A stretch of 47,118 bases of DNA from an uncultured Zetaproteobacteria bacterium (GTDB lineage: Bacteria > Pseudomonadota > Zetaproteobacteria > Mariprofundales > Mariprofundaceae), in NCBI GenBank assembly GCA_947311495.1, contig CAMZLG010000032.1, forward strand, positions 1 to 47,118. Direction: 5' to 3'. Position 1 is the first letter of the stretch; every line of letters begins with the position of its first letter. The notes below the pieces were generated by a model. It made no database searches and was not told the origin of the DNA. It saw only the letters and a program-made list of their open reading frames with translations. Shown here piece by piece: positions 1 through 8,465 of the stretch. The translations under genes and the position numbers were made by a program.

Positions 1-2
1 GA

Positions 3-833
3 GGCGATGACTACCACGAGCTGATGAAGAAAAAACTCAAAGCTTTAGCGCGAGATTTGGATATTTTGCTTGGTGAACATGGGCAGCGTGTTTATGTGGA
101 TACTGCCCCCGTGTTGGAACATGCGCTTGCCGCTAAAGGTGGGCTTGCTTGGCAGGGTAAACATTCCTTAAGTATTAATCGTGATTATGGGTCTTGGTTC
201 TTTTTAGCCGAGCTTTTTACCACGGCAAACATTGAACCCGACACTGAAGCCACCCTACATTGCGGCACATGCACCGATTGTATGCCTGCCTGCCCTACAG
301 GTGCGATAGTCTCGCCTTATGTCGTGGATGCGCGGCTTTGCATTTCTTATTTAACCATTGAGTTTAACGGTTTTATCCCTGAGAAATTGAGAAAACCCAT
401 GGGCAATCGTATTTTTGGTTGCGATGATTGCCAGACCATTTGCCCATGGAATCAAAAAGCCAAGAAGCCAGAAATTGATTTCCTTAAACCACGCGAGGAT
501 ACATTTTTACCCAACCTTGCTAGGCTTCTCACCTTGGATGATGATGGGTTTCGCCAAATGTTTCGCAAATCTGCCATCAAACGAACAAAACGCGCTGGGC
601 TTTTGCGTAATGTGTGTATTGCGATGGGTAATAGCGGTGATGTGAGTTTTGTGCCACCCTTGCTCGAAGCTATGCAAGATGATGAAGCTATGATTCGCGG
701 TCATGCCGTGTGGGCTTTGACGCAACTTGCAGCGAGTGATACAAACGTGCAGCAACAGATACAGTTATTGAAAGACAAAGAGCAACATAAAGACGTGCTG
801 GCAGAAATCGCCAGTTTTGAGAGGATAATATGA
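3..833 (+). CDS. queG: Epoxyqueuosine reductase QueG, 5' end cut by window edge
   Basis: Reduces epoxyqueuosine to queuosine in the wobble base of GUN-anticodon tRNAs, using cobalamin and two 4Fe-4S clusters in the cytoplasm. The open frame runs off the left edge, so roughly the first 100 residues are missing; the first Met, at base 24, is internal. Visible family marks are VDTAPVLEHALA, KHSLSINRDYGSWFFLAEL, the two cluster motifs CGTCTDCMPACP and CDDCQTICPWN, and an ISYLTIE segment between them. The C-terminal part (LPPLLEAMQDDEAMIRGHAVWAL region) looks like HEAT-type repeats, usual for this family. Its TGA overlaps the next start (ATGA), suggesting translational coupling to the HAD gene. 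Confidence 0.95.
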   Translation, partial: GDDYHELMKKKLKALARDLDILLGEHGQRVYVDTAPVLEHALAAKGGLAWQGKHSLSINRDYGSWFFLAELFTTANIEPDTEATLHCGTCTDCMPACPTGAIVSPYVVDARLCISYLTIEFNGFIPEKLRKPMGNRIFGCDDCQTICPWNQKAKKPEIDFLKPREDTFLPNLARLLTLDDDGFRQMFRKSAIKRTKRAGLLRNVCIAMGNSGDVSFVPPLLEAMQDDEAMIRGHAVWALTQLAASDTNVQQQIQLLKDKEQHKDVLAEIASFERII

Positions 834-1498
834 GCAACCAAGATACTAAAATTAAAGCATTCATTTTCGATTTGGACGGCACTTTGATTGACGCGCTTCC
901 TGATATTCGTGCCAATGCCAACCGTGCACTAGAGAAGCTTGGTTATGACTTTCAAATGACCACAGCCGAAACCCAACCCCATGTGGGTGGCGGCGCACAA
1001 AAGCTTGCCTCAAACGTACTTGGTAAACCCATGGATCACCCTGATACCATGGCAATGTATCATGCATTTGCTGATTTTTATGAGCAGTTTCCTGCTGAAG
1101 AAGGGAAAATGCTTCCAGGTGTGACCGAAACACTGGATACGCTCAAAGCCAAGGGTATTCCTATGTGTATCGTGACTGCAAAACCTGCCAAAGCGCGGGT
1201 AAAAGTGACCGCAGCATTGGGTTTGGATGATTATATGACGCTGGCACTATCGCCTGAAGATGGTTTTGCCAAAAAACCTGCACCCGATATGTTGCTGGAA
1301 TGCTGCCGCGCTATGGGCGTTGACCACAGTGAAACTGTGATGGTGGGTGATACCCGCTTTGATGTGGAAGCTGGGTTTGCAGCCAACTGCCACACGGTTG
1401 CGTTCGCAGAGCATGGCTACCAAGATGTGCCTGCTGAATATGCAGATAGAGTGATTAGCTTGCCGCATTTCACGGATTTGTTAAAACTTGTCGATTAA
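830..1498 (+). CDS. HAD-superfamily phosphatase, phosphoglycolate-phosphatase-like
   Basis: A 222-residue haloacid-dehalogenase hydrolase with all four motifs in order: DLDGT near residue 14-18 (nucleophile Asp), a Thr in IVTAKPAK (motif II), the Lys of KKPAPDML (motif III) and VGDTRFDVEAG (motif IV Asp). Length and the helical cap between motifs I and II match the Gph/PGP-like subfamily, which dephosphorylates 2-phosphoglycolate or similar small phosphoesters. The substrate cannot be fixed from sequence alone, so no symbol is given. It overlaps queG by four bases (ATGA). The gene is followed by a non-coding repeat region. Confidence 0.88.
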   Translation: MSNQDTKIKAFIFDLDGTLIDALPDIRANANRALEKLGYDFQMTTAETQPHVGGGAQKLASNVLGKPMDHPDTMAMYHAFADFYEQFPAEEGKMLPGVTETLDTLKAKGIPMCIVTAKPAKARVKVTAALGLDDYMTLALSPEDGFAKKPAPDMLLECCRAMGVDHSETVMVGDTRFDVEAGFAANCHTVAFAEHGYQDVPAEYADRVISLPHFTDLLKLVD

Positions 1499-1813
1499 AC
1501 ATTAGCCACAGATGCACGCAGATAAACACGGATAAAGTAACCAGTCAACTTTCCCCTTTGTTAAGCTGCGCCTGAGTGTCTTGTAGCAAAAGGATAAAGG
1601 CGAAAAAGCTTTTCGCCCCTTTTGCTGTAAGTAAACGAAGGAAACAAGCAGCTTGTAAAGGGCAGCTTTTTGATTCGTTTTGAAGGTGAATTGCGCTAAG
1701 CGCAAGAGAAGCTGCCCTGGGGTATGACTGCCCAAAAATGAATAAATACACCTGTGTTCTTTAATACCTTTCATTCATTAATATGACAGGATTCCCGCCT
1801 ACGCGGGAATGAC
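1499..1813. repeat. Structured intergenic region with several inverted repeats
   Basis: No convincing gene lies in these 315 bases; the short leftward frames have no family resemblance or good ribosome binding site. Instead there are nested hairpins: 1585-1593 pairs with 1618-1626 around an inner 8-bp stem 1599-1606/1610-1617 (GGCGAAAA, loop AGC); 1660-1668 pairs with 1709-1717 (GGGCAGCTT) and encloses a 7-bp palindrome 1691-1697/1699-1705 (TTGCGCT, one-base loop); and a palindrome at 1791-1810 ends just before thiE. The left edge (1505-1534) resembles the degenerate 'cacagatgcacgcagataaa' type repeats seen between genes in many proteobacteria. It may be a composite of intergenic repeats; I cannot test its copy number here. 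Confidence 0.55.
1791..1810. repeat. 20-bp palindromic repeat, dRS3-like
   Basis: ATTCCCGC (1791-1798) and GCGGGAAT (1803-1810) form a perfect 8-bp inverted repeat around CTAC. The reverse strand with flanks reads GTCATTCCCGCGTAGGCGGG, the form of a very widespread intergenic repeat in proteobacteria (the Neisseria dRS3 type). It lies three bases before the furthest-upstream possible thiE start. Confidence 0.7.
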
Positions 1814-2521
1814 ATGATCAATAATAAAATTAAGGCAACCTTACCCACAACCCGCTACACTTTCGCCATGGCTCAAAAAGAAATGAACTTAGGTATTTAC
1901 GGCATTCTACCCGCCGATATTGAAACAGACCTTTTGCTTGAAAAAGCAGAAGCTGCGTTAAAAGGTGGCATCAAAACCGTACAACTGCGTGATAAAAAGC
2001 TTGGTTTTAAGCGCAAGCTACAACGCGCCCAACAATTACGTGAACTCACGCAACGTTATGATGCTGCGCTAATAATTAACGATTCAACGCAACTCGCCAA
2101 AGAAAGTGGCGCAGACGGTGTGCATTTGGGTAAAGATGATGTGCGTGATTTATTGACCATGCGTGATGATTTACCCGATGATTTAATCGTGGGTATCACT
2201 TGCCGTGCCGATGTTCAATTTGCCAAAATGGCATTGCAACATGGCGCGAACTATATTTCATTTGGCGCTGTGTTTGCTTCCAAAACCAAAGCCGATGTAC
2301 CTGAAATTGGCGCAGCTCGGTTAACCAAGGCGTGTGCTATGTTTCCCAATGCCAAGGTATGCGCCATTGGTGGCATCAATCTGAATAACCTTGTGATGAT
2401 AAAGTTGGCAGGCGCAACTTATGCCGCAGTCATTTCAAGCTTGTTTGATGGCAGCCCAGAAGATATTCAAACCCAAGCTGAAAATATGGTCACTTTGTGG
2501 AACAACGCCCCGTCTGCTTAA
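1814..2521 (+). CDS. thiE: Thiamine-phosphate synthase ThiE
   Basis: Joins hydroxymethylpyrimidine diphosphate to thiazole phosphate to make thiamine phosphate. The TIM-barrel marks are VQLRDK (diphosphate-binding strand), ALIINDS, GADGVHLG, a GITCR strand, ISFGAVFASKTKAD and VCAIGGINLNN. From 1814 the protein has 235 residues, slightly long; the family core begins at GIYGILP. ATGs at 1868 (MAQKEMN) and 1883 (MNLGIYG) are alternative starts, and no start has a strong ribosome binding site, so the 5' end is uncertain. If 1814 is used, the upstream palindromic repeat would supply its leader. The 3' end overlaps thiD by 25 bases. Confidence 0.92.
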   Translation: MINNKIKATLPTTRYTFAMAQKEMNLGIYGILPADIETDLLLEKAEAALKGGIKTVQLRDKKLGFKRKLQRAQQLRELTQRYDAALIINDSTQLAKESGADGVHLGKDDVRDLLTMRDDLPDDLIVGITCRADVQFAKMALQHGANYISFGAVFASKTKADVPEIGAARLTKACAMFPNAKVCAIGGINLNNLVMIKLAGATYAAVISSLFDGSPEDIQTQAENMVTLWNNAPSA

Positions 2522-3237
2522 CCGTTGGCGGCTCGGACTCTTGCGGCGGCGCAGGTATCCAAGCTGACTTGCGCGTGTTTGAAGCCCTTGGGGTTCAAGG
2601 TTGCTCTGCAACCACAGCGCTTACCGCACAAAACCCCGATGTTATCCAATCTATTCAGCCTTCATCCATAGACCATTTCTCTGCTGAACTACACGCCATA
2701 TTCAGTTATTATGATGTGGTTTGTATCAAAACAGGTATGTTGTATGACCAAGCTCACCTTCAAGCCTTGTTACCTTGGATTAAAAATACTCCACTGGTGG
2801 TTGACCCCGTGCTTATATCCTCATCAGGCACTTTTCTGTTTGCTAAAGACACGGCAAAAGATGCGTATGCTAAGCTTATTCCTCACGCCACACTGTGGAC
2901 ACCCAACTTGGATGAAGCCGCATTTTTCTTGGGCAACACAACCCATGATGCCAAACAAACAGCTTTGCGTTTGTTTGAGATGTTTCAAACCCCAGTTTTA
3001 CTCAAAGGTGGGCATGGCAAATCAGACATATTACAGGATATTTTTTGTGCCAAAGATGGAACCATACAAGTCTTTGAGCATCCAAAACAGGATATAAACA
3101 GCGAGAAACTACACGGCACAGGCTGCCGCTTAGCTTCTGCCATCGCCACTTTTATCGCCAAATATGGTGACTTAGCAACAGCCGTGCATCATGCCCATGA
3201 CTGGCTGCAATCCGACCTCAATTCTTCATATAAATAA
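2497..3237 (+). CDS. thiD: Hydroxymethylpyrimidine (phosphate) kinase ThiD
   Basis: Phosphorylates HMP and HMP-phosphate to give the ThiE substrate. The 246-residue ribokinase-fold protein opens with CLTVGGSDSCGGAGIQADL, the classic ThiD N-terminal motif, and has LVVDPVLISSSG, WTPNLDEAAFF, VLLKGGHG and the anion-hole loop LHGTGCRLASAIA with the catalytic Cys/Thr-Gly region. Translation starts at a GTG inside the end of thiE, a 25-base overlap that suggests coupled synthesis. Together with ThiE this gives the HMP half of thiamine synthesis; thiazole genes are not in the window. Confidence 0.93.
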   Translation: MEQRPVCLTVGGSDSCGGAGIQADLRVFEALGVQGCSATTALTAQNPDVIQSIQPSSIDHFSAELHAIFSYYDVVCIKTGMLYDQAHLQALLPWIKNTPLVVDPVLISSSGTFLFAKDTAKDAYAKLIPHATLWTPNLDEAAFFLGNTTHDAKQTALRLFEMFQTPVLLKGGHGKSDILQDIFCAKDGTIQVFEHPKQDINSEKLHGTGCRLASAIATFIAKYGDLATAVHHAHDWLQSDLNSSYK

Positions 3238-3301
3238 TGCTTCTTTATTTTTTTATCGTGGGTGGTATATTCCGCAACCTTTTTTTGCTGGAGTAAAATC
3301 A

Positions 3302-3898
3302 ATGATTAAGTTGTATTCAAGTGGCGTTTCCCCTGATTCTCATCGCACACGTATTGTTTTAGAAGAAAAAGAATTGCCTGTCGAAACTTTTGAATTGGAT
3401 GAAGATAAGCTTCCTGCTGATTTCACCAAAATCAATCCATATGGCAAACTTCCAACAGTGATTGACCGCGATGTAGTGTTTTTTGAATCATCGGTGGTGA
3501 ATGAGTATTTGGATGAGCGTTATCCTCACCCACCCCTTAAACCTGGCTCACCTGCGGAACGCGCACAAATGCGTTTGGCTGTGATGCGCATTGAGCAAGA
3601 AGTGTATCCACTTCATTACAACTTGGTTCGCTTGAAAAAGAAATCTGAGCCTGCGAAAAAAATGCGCGCCTACCTTGAATCTTTGGATGGTTATCTTGCC
3701 AACCAAGTGTTCTTTATTGGTGAACAATATACGCTTGCAGACATTACCCTTGCACCTGTGTTGTGGCGTTTGGAATCCAACGGCATCAGCACCATCGACT
3801 GGCCGCATTTGGAAGCATACATGGACAGAGTTTTTGAACGTCCTGCATTTGGTCGTTCCTTATCTGAACATGAAAAGATGCTACGCGATAGCTTGTAG
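3302..3898 (+). CDS. sspA: Stringent starvation protein A (GST-fold)
   Basis: A 198-residue glutathione-S-transferase-fold protein. In enterics SspA binds RNA polymerase during starvation and has no GST activity. The match is shown by RIVLEEKELPVE, NPYGKLPTVIDRDVVFFESSVVNEYLDERYPHPPL, ADITLAPVLWRLES and YMDRVFERPAF, all SspA-type. The frame is open further upstream, but the ATG at 3302 has GGAG at 3290-3293 eight bases before it and the GST fold begins at IKLYSSG, so this start is preferred. SspA usually sits beside rpsI-rplM-sspB; here it stands alone between thiD and mnmA and has its own terminator. Confidence 0.88.
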   Translation: MIKLYSSGVSPDSHRTRIVLEEKELPVETFELDEDKLPADFTKINPYGKLPTVIDRDVVFFESSVVNEYLDERYPHPPLKPGSPAERAQMRLAVMRIEQEVYPLHYNLVRLKKKSEPAKKMRAYLESLDGYLANQVFFIGEQYTLADITLAPVLWRLESNGISTIDWPHLEAYMDRVFERPAFGRSLSEHEKMLRDSL

Positions 3899-3920
3899 GC
3901 ATTGATTTAGAGCCTTTTCT

Positions 3921-3958
3921 AAAAGCCTACATTGTTGCAAAACGTGTAGGCTTTTTTG
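3921..3958 (+). terminator. Rho-independent terminator after sspA
   Basis: An 11-bp perfect stem AAAAGCCTACA (3921-3931) / TGTAGGCTTTT (3945-3955) with a 13-base loop, followed by a T-run, 22 bases after the sspA stop. Confidence 0.9.
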
Positions 3959-3982
3959 TGTAATAAATATAATGGAGAATCC

Positions 3983-5101
3983 ATGAGTTCAGCTGACATC
4001 ACATCACTTAAACCTGACTTATCGCACCTCAAAGGTGTGCGGGTGATTGCTGCGATGTCGGGCGGCGTGGATTCCTCTGTGGTCGCTGCTATGCTCAAAG
4101 AAGCAGGTGCCGATGTGATTGGCGTGTTCCTGCATGTGTGGGACTACAACCGTGATGAAGTCTCTGGGCACGGTTCATGTTGTTCACTCGATGATGCATA
4201 TGATGCACGACGCGTGTGCGACCAAATCGGCATTCCTTTTTACAATATGGATATGCGCGAGAACTTCCGTGAAAATGTGATTGACCCATTCATCAATGAT
4301 TATGAAACAGGGCGCACCCCTAATCCATGCGAACGGTGCAACCGGTTTGTAAAATTCGGTGCATTGCTTGATGCCGCTGATGAGCTGGCAGCTGAGTTTA
4401 TTGCCACAGGTCATTATGTGCAGCGCAAAGATGATGCAGAAGGTGTGCATATTTATCGCGGCAACGACCAAATCAAAGACCAAAGTTACTTCCTCGCCAC
4501 CACCAATAAAGCGCAAGTTGCCCGCATTCTTTTTCCTGTGGGTCATTTGCAAAAAGATGGTACGCGCATCTTAGCCCGTCACTATGATTTGATGACGGCT
4601 GAAAAACATGAATCCCAAGACATCTGTTTTATCCCTGCTGGCAATCGCATTACTTTTCTTAAAAAAGAAGGTGCAGAAGCTGGGTTTCGCGCTGGCGATA
4701 TTTTAGATAAAGAAGGTAATGTTTTGGGTAGGCATCAAGGCATTGCCCATTTTACGTTGGGGCAGCGCAAAGGTTTGGGGCTTCCCAATGGCCCTTGGCA
4801 TGTTGTCGAACTCGATGGCACAACGGCGCGGGTGATTGTTGCCCCGCCTGCGGAAGCATTGATTACACAAGTGAATGTGGCTGAAACCACTTGGCTACGC
4901 GATATTAAAGATGGAGAAGCCATACTTTCAAAGGTTCGTTATCAAATGCGCCCATCAGCTTGCGTTATCACACATGATAATGATAACACATCTCTCACCT
5001 TTGATGAGCCGCAAAAACCAACTGCACCAGGGCAGGTCGCTGCATTTTATATTGGTGATGAACTGGTTGGCGGTGGTATCGTGAGCTCTATAAAAAAGTA
5101 A
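3983..5101 (+). CDS. mnmA: tRNA-specific 2-thiouridylase MnmA
   Basis: Thiolates U34 of Lys, Glu and Gln tRNAs using persulfide sulfur and ATP. The 372-residue protein has the PP-loop AMSGGVDSSV near the N-terminus, the first catalytic Cys in TPNPCERCNRFVKFG, the tRNA-binding and ATP region FIATGHYVQ and DQSYFL, and the second catalytic Cys in ESQDICFIP. The C-terminal half (LGQRKGLGL, RYQMRP, PGQVAAFY) is the usual beta-barrel. A TTG frame start at 3956 lies inside the sspA terminator; the ATG at 3983 follows GGAG (3974-3977) and is preferred. With queG it makes the second anticodon-wobble modification gene in this segment. Confidence 0.96.
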   Translation: MSSADITSLKPDLSHLKGVRVIAAMSGGVDSSVVAAMLKEAGADVIGVFLHVWDYNRDEVSGHGSCCSLDDAYDARRVCDQIGIPFYNMDMRENFRENVIDPFINDYETGRTPNPCERCNRFVKFGALLDAADELAAEFIATGHYVQRKDDAEGVHIYRGNDQIKDQSYFLATTNKAQVARILFPVGHLQKDGTRILARHYDLMTAEKHESQDICFIPAGNRITFLKKEGAEAGFRAGDILDKEGNVLGRHQGIAHFTLGQRKGLGLPNGPWHVVELDGTTARVIVAPPAEALITQVNVAETTWLRDIKDGEAILSKVRYQMRPSACVITHDNDNTSLTFDEPQKPTAPGQVAAFYIGDELVGGGIVSSIKK

Positions 5102-5111
5102 TGCCTAAAGA

Positions 5112-5141
5112 CTTGAACCGCGAAGGTTCAAAGCTGTTTTT
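5112..5141 (+). terminator. Possible weak terminator after mnmA
   Basis: A 7-bp stem TTGAACC (5113-5119) / GGTTCAA (5125-5131) followed by a short T-rich stretch, placed between the convergent ends of mnmA and pta. It may work in only one direction, weakly. Confidence 0.5.
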
Positions 5142-5146
5142 ATCGG

Positions 5147-7189
5147 TTAACTTGCTTGAATAGCAGTCAGTGCGATGGTGTAAACAATATCCTCCACCGT
5201 TGCGCCGCGAGACAAATCATTAACGGGTTTCGCTAAGCCTTGAAGCATAGGTCCAATGCTAACCACATGCGCATTACGTTGTACTGCTTTGTAGGTGGTG
5301 TTACCCGTGTTTAAATCGGGAAAAATAAACACATTGGCTTGACCTGCCACCTGGCTATCAGGTGCTTTACTTTTACCCACAGAAAGCGTTGCTGCTGCAT
5401 CATATTGTAGCGGACCATCCACAATCAAATCGGGGCGTTGCTCTCGCACCAAAACTGTTGCTTGACGCACCTTTTCAACATCAGCACCCTTGCCTGATTC
5501 GCCCGAACTATAACTGATCATCGCTACACGCGGTTCAATACCAAACCGCTTCGCAGAATCTGCACTTTGAATAGCAATATCGGCAAGCTCTTTAGCATTG
5601 GGTTCTAAATTAATCGCACAATCACCATACACCACCACTTGGTTGGGTAAACACATAAAGAAAATTGAAGACACCAATTTTGCCTCAGGGCGGGTTCCAA
5701 TCAATTGAAATGCTGGGCGAACTGTGTTCGCCGTGGTGTGTAAAGTGCCTGACACCAAGCCATCCACTTCATCTAACGCCAACATCATCGTGCCTAACAC
5801 CACTTTGTCTTGAAGTTGGTCTTCTGCCACGTTTTCAGTCAGCCCCTTATGTTGACGTAGAGATACCATGGCTTCGATATATTGATGTCGAACATCATCA
5901 GGGTTAATGATGCGTATGCTCTTATCAAGTTGAATTCCTTGCGACGTTGCAACGTGATAAATTTCATCGGGATTACCCAATAACACACATGATGCAATAT
6001 GACGCTGTTGGCATTGATGAGCAGCCATCACCGTGCGCGGTTCATTGCCTTCGGGTAATACAATCGTACATAACTTTTCTTGCACCCTTTGCATAAGCTG
6101 GTAGCGAAATGCAGCAGGTGATAACCGTGGTTTTCTTTCAATCGCGCAGCGCTGTTTCAGCCAGTCTGCATCCAAATGATTCGCCACATGTTCCATGGCT
6201 TGATCAATTAATGTGTAATCATCAATAGCAACTTCAGTGGGTCTATTCGCTAATTTCGCTGCCGTTTGGTAGGAGCCTTCTTCAACACATAAAACAGGTA
6301 ATCCCTTCTGAATCGCTTGTTCACATAAATTTAAAACCTTTTCATGAGGTCTCAAGTCACCTGTTAATAATATGCCTGCTAAAGGGACACCATTAAGCGA
6401 TGCCATACATGCCGCAATAAATACATCATCCCGATCCCCAGGAAATACCAGAAGTGTATGGGGTTGATATACACTTAGCGTGTTCGCTACCGTGCGAGCA
6501 CATAGCTCAATATGCCGCGCTCTGCGTGCCGCCAAATCACCTTCAAACAAGACTGTCGCACCAAGATAATCGGCAACATCACTCATTCGCATGGCTGTTA
6601 ATTCATCATACCTTGGAATCGCTGCAATAAAATGTCCTGCTTTACGTGGCAGTTTAAAGTGCGACAACCTCTCGTTTTCTACCTTGTTAAGAATAGTGCC
6701 AATGAGCGCTGTGCCATTATCATTTTTAAAGGTATCCGCTGCGATATTGATATACGCTTCAATCTCATCTTCCAGCGTTCCCACTAAAATCACTTCCGCA
6801 TCCAGTGCTCTGACCATATCTGCATTTAAACGTGATGCATAACCTGCATGACCATCCGCAACCAAACCCTCAATAATCATAATATCGGTATGCGCAGCAC
6901 ATTGCCTATATAATCCAACCACTTCTTCCATCAGAAGCTCTTCATCGCCACGACCAAGAAGCGCTGTCGCACGTTTGATATCAATGGGTTTGGGTGTTTT
7001 AATATTGGTAAGGTGCTCAATCAAATGTGTGGAACGCTCCAAGCCTGTATCACCATCATGAAGCTGAGCAATGGGTTTATAAAACCCTGTGCGAATACCC
7101 AAGCGGTCAAGGGCACGCACCAAACCCAAACTCACTGTGGTTAAGCCTCCTCCAGCACCTGTTGAAACAAGCAAAAATGTATGACTCAT
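5147..7189 (-). CDS. pta: Phosphate acetyltransferase Pta, long form
   Basis: Converts acetyl-CoA plus phosphate to acetyl phosphate. At 680 residues it is the long three-domain type: an N-terminal BioD-like P-loop-fold domain (STGAGGGLTTVSLGLVRAL, without the Walker Lys, as in E. coli Pta), a middle DRTGG domain (LLVFPGDRDDVFIAA to LPVLCVEEGSYQTA), and the C-terminal catalytic PTA_PTB domain (LPEGNEPRTVMAA, LVSGTLHTTANTVRPAFQLIG, VYGDCAINLEPN, SYSSGESGKGADVEKV, GPLQYDAA). AAGGAG lies eight bases before the ATG. It follows ackA by 34 bases, so the two form the usual acetate operon. Confidence 0.96.
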   Translation of the reverse strand: MSHTFLLVSTGAGGGLTTVSLGLVRALDRLGIRTGFYKPIAQLHDGDTGLERSTHLIEHLTNIKTPKPIDIKRATALLGRGDEELLMEEVVGLYRQCAAHTDIMIIEGLVADGHAGYASRLNADMVRALDAEVILVGTLEDEIEAYINIAADTFKNDNGTALIGTILNKVENERLSHFKLPRKAGHFIAAIPRYDELTAMRMSDVADYLGATVLFEGDLAARRARHIELCARTVANTLSVYQPHTLLVFPGDRDDVFIAACMASLNGVPLAGILLTGDLRPHEKVLNLCEQAIQKGLPVLCVEEGSYQTAAKLANRPTEVAIDDYTLIDQAMEHVANHLDADWLKQRCAIERKPRLSPAAFRYQLMQRVQEKLCTIVLPEGNEPRTVMAAHQCQQRHIASCVLLGNPDEIYHVATSQGIQLDKSIRIINPDDVRHQYIEAMVSLRQHKGLTENVAEDQLQDKVVLGTMMLALDEVDGLVSGTLHTTANTVRPAFQLIGTRPEAKLVSSIFFMCLPNQVVVYGDCAINLEPNAKELADIAIQSADSAKRFGIEPRVAMISYSSGESGKGADVEKVRQATVLVREQRPDLIVDGPLQYDAAATLSVGKSKAPDSQVAGQANVFIFPDLNTGNTTYKAVQRNAHVVSIGPMLQGLAKPVNDLSRGATVEDIVYTIALTAIQAS

Positions 7190-7223
7190 GCCAAAAGCTC
7201 CTTAACCAACCCACATATAGACA

Positions 7224-8420
7224 TTATAATCCTATGGTTTCACCAACATAACGTGCAATCATTTTTTCTTCATTGGTGGGTATCACAAACACATCAATAA
7301 TTGAAGCTGGTGCACTTATTTGAGATGGTATCCCTGTAGCGCACGTTTGATTCAATACTTCATCCCAAGTGATTCCTAAAAATTCAAGCTGCTGCAAAAC
7401 ATTTGCTCGAATCAATGGCGCATGCTCACCAATGCCACCTGTGAAAACAATAGCATCTACCCTACCCAATGACACGACAAGCGAAGCCAACGATTTCGCA
7501 AGTCGGTAACAAAATATTTCAATCGCAAGTGTTGCCCGCTTATTACCTTTTTCACTAGCCGACAACAATGTACGCATATCATTGCTCAACCCTGAAACAC
7601 CGAGTAAACCAGACTTCTTATTAAGCTTGTTGGTAATCTCTTCTATACCTTCACCTGTTTGTTTGGTCATAAATGCGATAAGCCCAGGGTCAACATCACC
7701 ACTTCGTGTACCCATCACCAACCCTTCAAGTGGCGTAAGTCCCATGGTTGTATCCACACTTTTCCCATCCGCAATCGCTGTCGCACTACACCCATTGCCC
7801 AAATGAACCGTTAACAATTTACAATCTTCAAATTCTTGCCCCAACAATTTTGCAGCTTCTTGTCCAACATAGTGATGGCTGGTGCCATGAAACCCATATT
7901 TGCGCACATCATAAGTGGTATACCACTCATAAGGGACGGCATACAGCTTGACTTTCTCAGGCATATTATGATGAAAGGCTGTGTCAAATACGGCGACATG
8001 AGGCATGTCTGGTAAACACAACATTGCCGCCTGAATACCCAATAAGTTCGATGGATTATGTAGTGGCGCTAAATGTGACAACGCCTGAATACCTTTCATC
8101 ACCGAATCATCAATACGAACAGGTGATACAAACTTCTCCCCACCATGTACAACCCGATGACCCACAGCTTTAATGGTCTGTTTATCAATGGTTGCAAACA
8201 ACGCATCCAACATCTGCGTCATCACATCTTGATAAAGGTTTGTGGGTTTTTGCTTTTGAATCAAAGGAGTCGTGGTCAACTCGCCACCAATATTCCACTT
8301 TAAAACAGGGTTGTTTTCACCTAATTTTTCTGCAAAACCCTCAGCCAAAAGCTGTTCACTGGATTGTTCTAACAATGCTATCTTAACCGAGGAACTACCT
8401 GTGTTGATGACCAAAATCAT
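7224..8420 (-). CDS. ackA: Acetate kinase AckA
   Basis: Interconverts acetyl phosphate plus ADP and acetate plus ATP; with Pta it gives overflow acetate or acetate uptake and sets the acetyl-phosphate pool. The 398-residue ASKHA-fold protein shows NTGSSSVKIALLE, GHRVVHGGEKF, FDTAFHHNMPEK, GFHGTSHHYV, HLGNGCSATAI, TTMGLTPLEGLVMGTRSGD and FTGGIGEHAPLIR, covering both PROSITE-type signatures and the catalytic Arg/Asp/Glu loops. AGGTGG lies just upstream of the ATG. The gene starts only 45 bases after the toxin stop, so read-through from the toxin-antitoxin promoter is possible. Confidence 0.97.
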   Translation of the reverse strand: MILVINTGSSSVKIALLEQSSEQLLAEGFAEKLGENNPVLKWNIGGELTTTPLIQKQKPTNLYQDVMTQMLDALFATIDKQTIKAVGHRVVHGGEKFVSPVRIDDSVMKGIQALSHLAPLHNPSNLLGIQAAMLCLPDMPHVAVFDTAFHHNMPEKVKLYAVPYEWYTTYDVRKYGFHGTSHHYVGQEAAKLLGQEFEDCKLLTVHLGNGCSATAIADGKSVDTTMGLTPLEGLVMGTRSGDVDPGLIAFMTKQTGEGIEEITNKLNKKSGLLGVSGLSNDMRTLLSASEKGNKRATLAIEIFCYRLAKSLASLVVSLGRVDAIVFTGGIGEHAPLIRANVLQQLEFLGITWDEVLNQTCATGIPSQISAPASIIDVFVIPTNEEKMIARYVGETIGL

Positions 8421-8465
8421 TGTTGAACCACCTTTTTATCCCAAAATAGAAGCATCAAAAAAATA

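Noticed and set aside
1502-1774. Open frames on the minus strand in the intergenic region (90 and 68 residues)
   Set aside because: No recognisable family, no ribosome binding site, and the sequence is dominated by inverted repeats; more likely repeat DNA than a gene.
3968-3973. TATAAT as a possible mnmA promoter -10
   Set aside because: It touches the ribosome binding site, so the start would fall beside the ATG, and no suitable -35 lies upstream; the base content of the terminator region explains it.
5147-7189. Pta as a frameshift or a BioD-Pta fusion error because the P-loop lacks its Lys
   Set aside because: The N-terminal BioD-like domain without Walker Lys is normal for long Pta of the E. 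coli type; the frame is intact.
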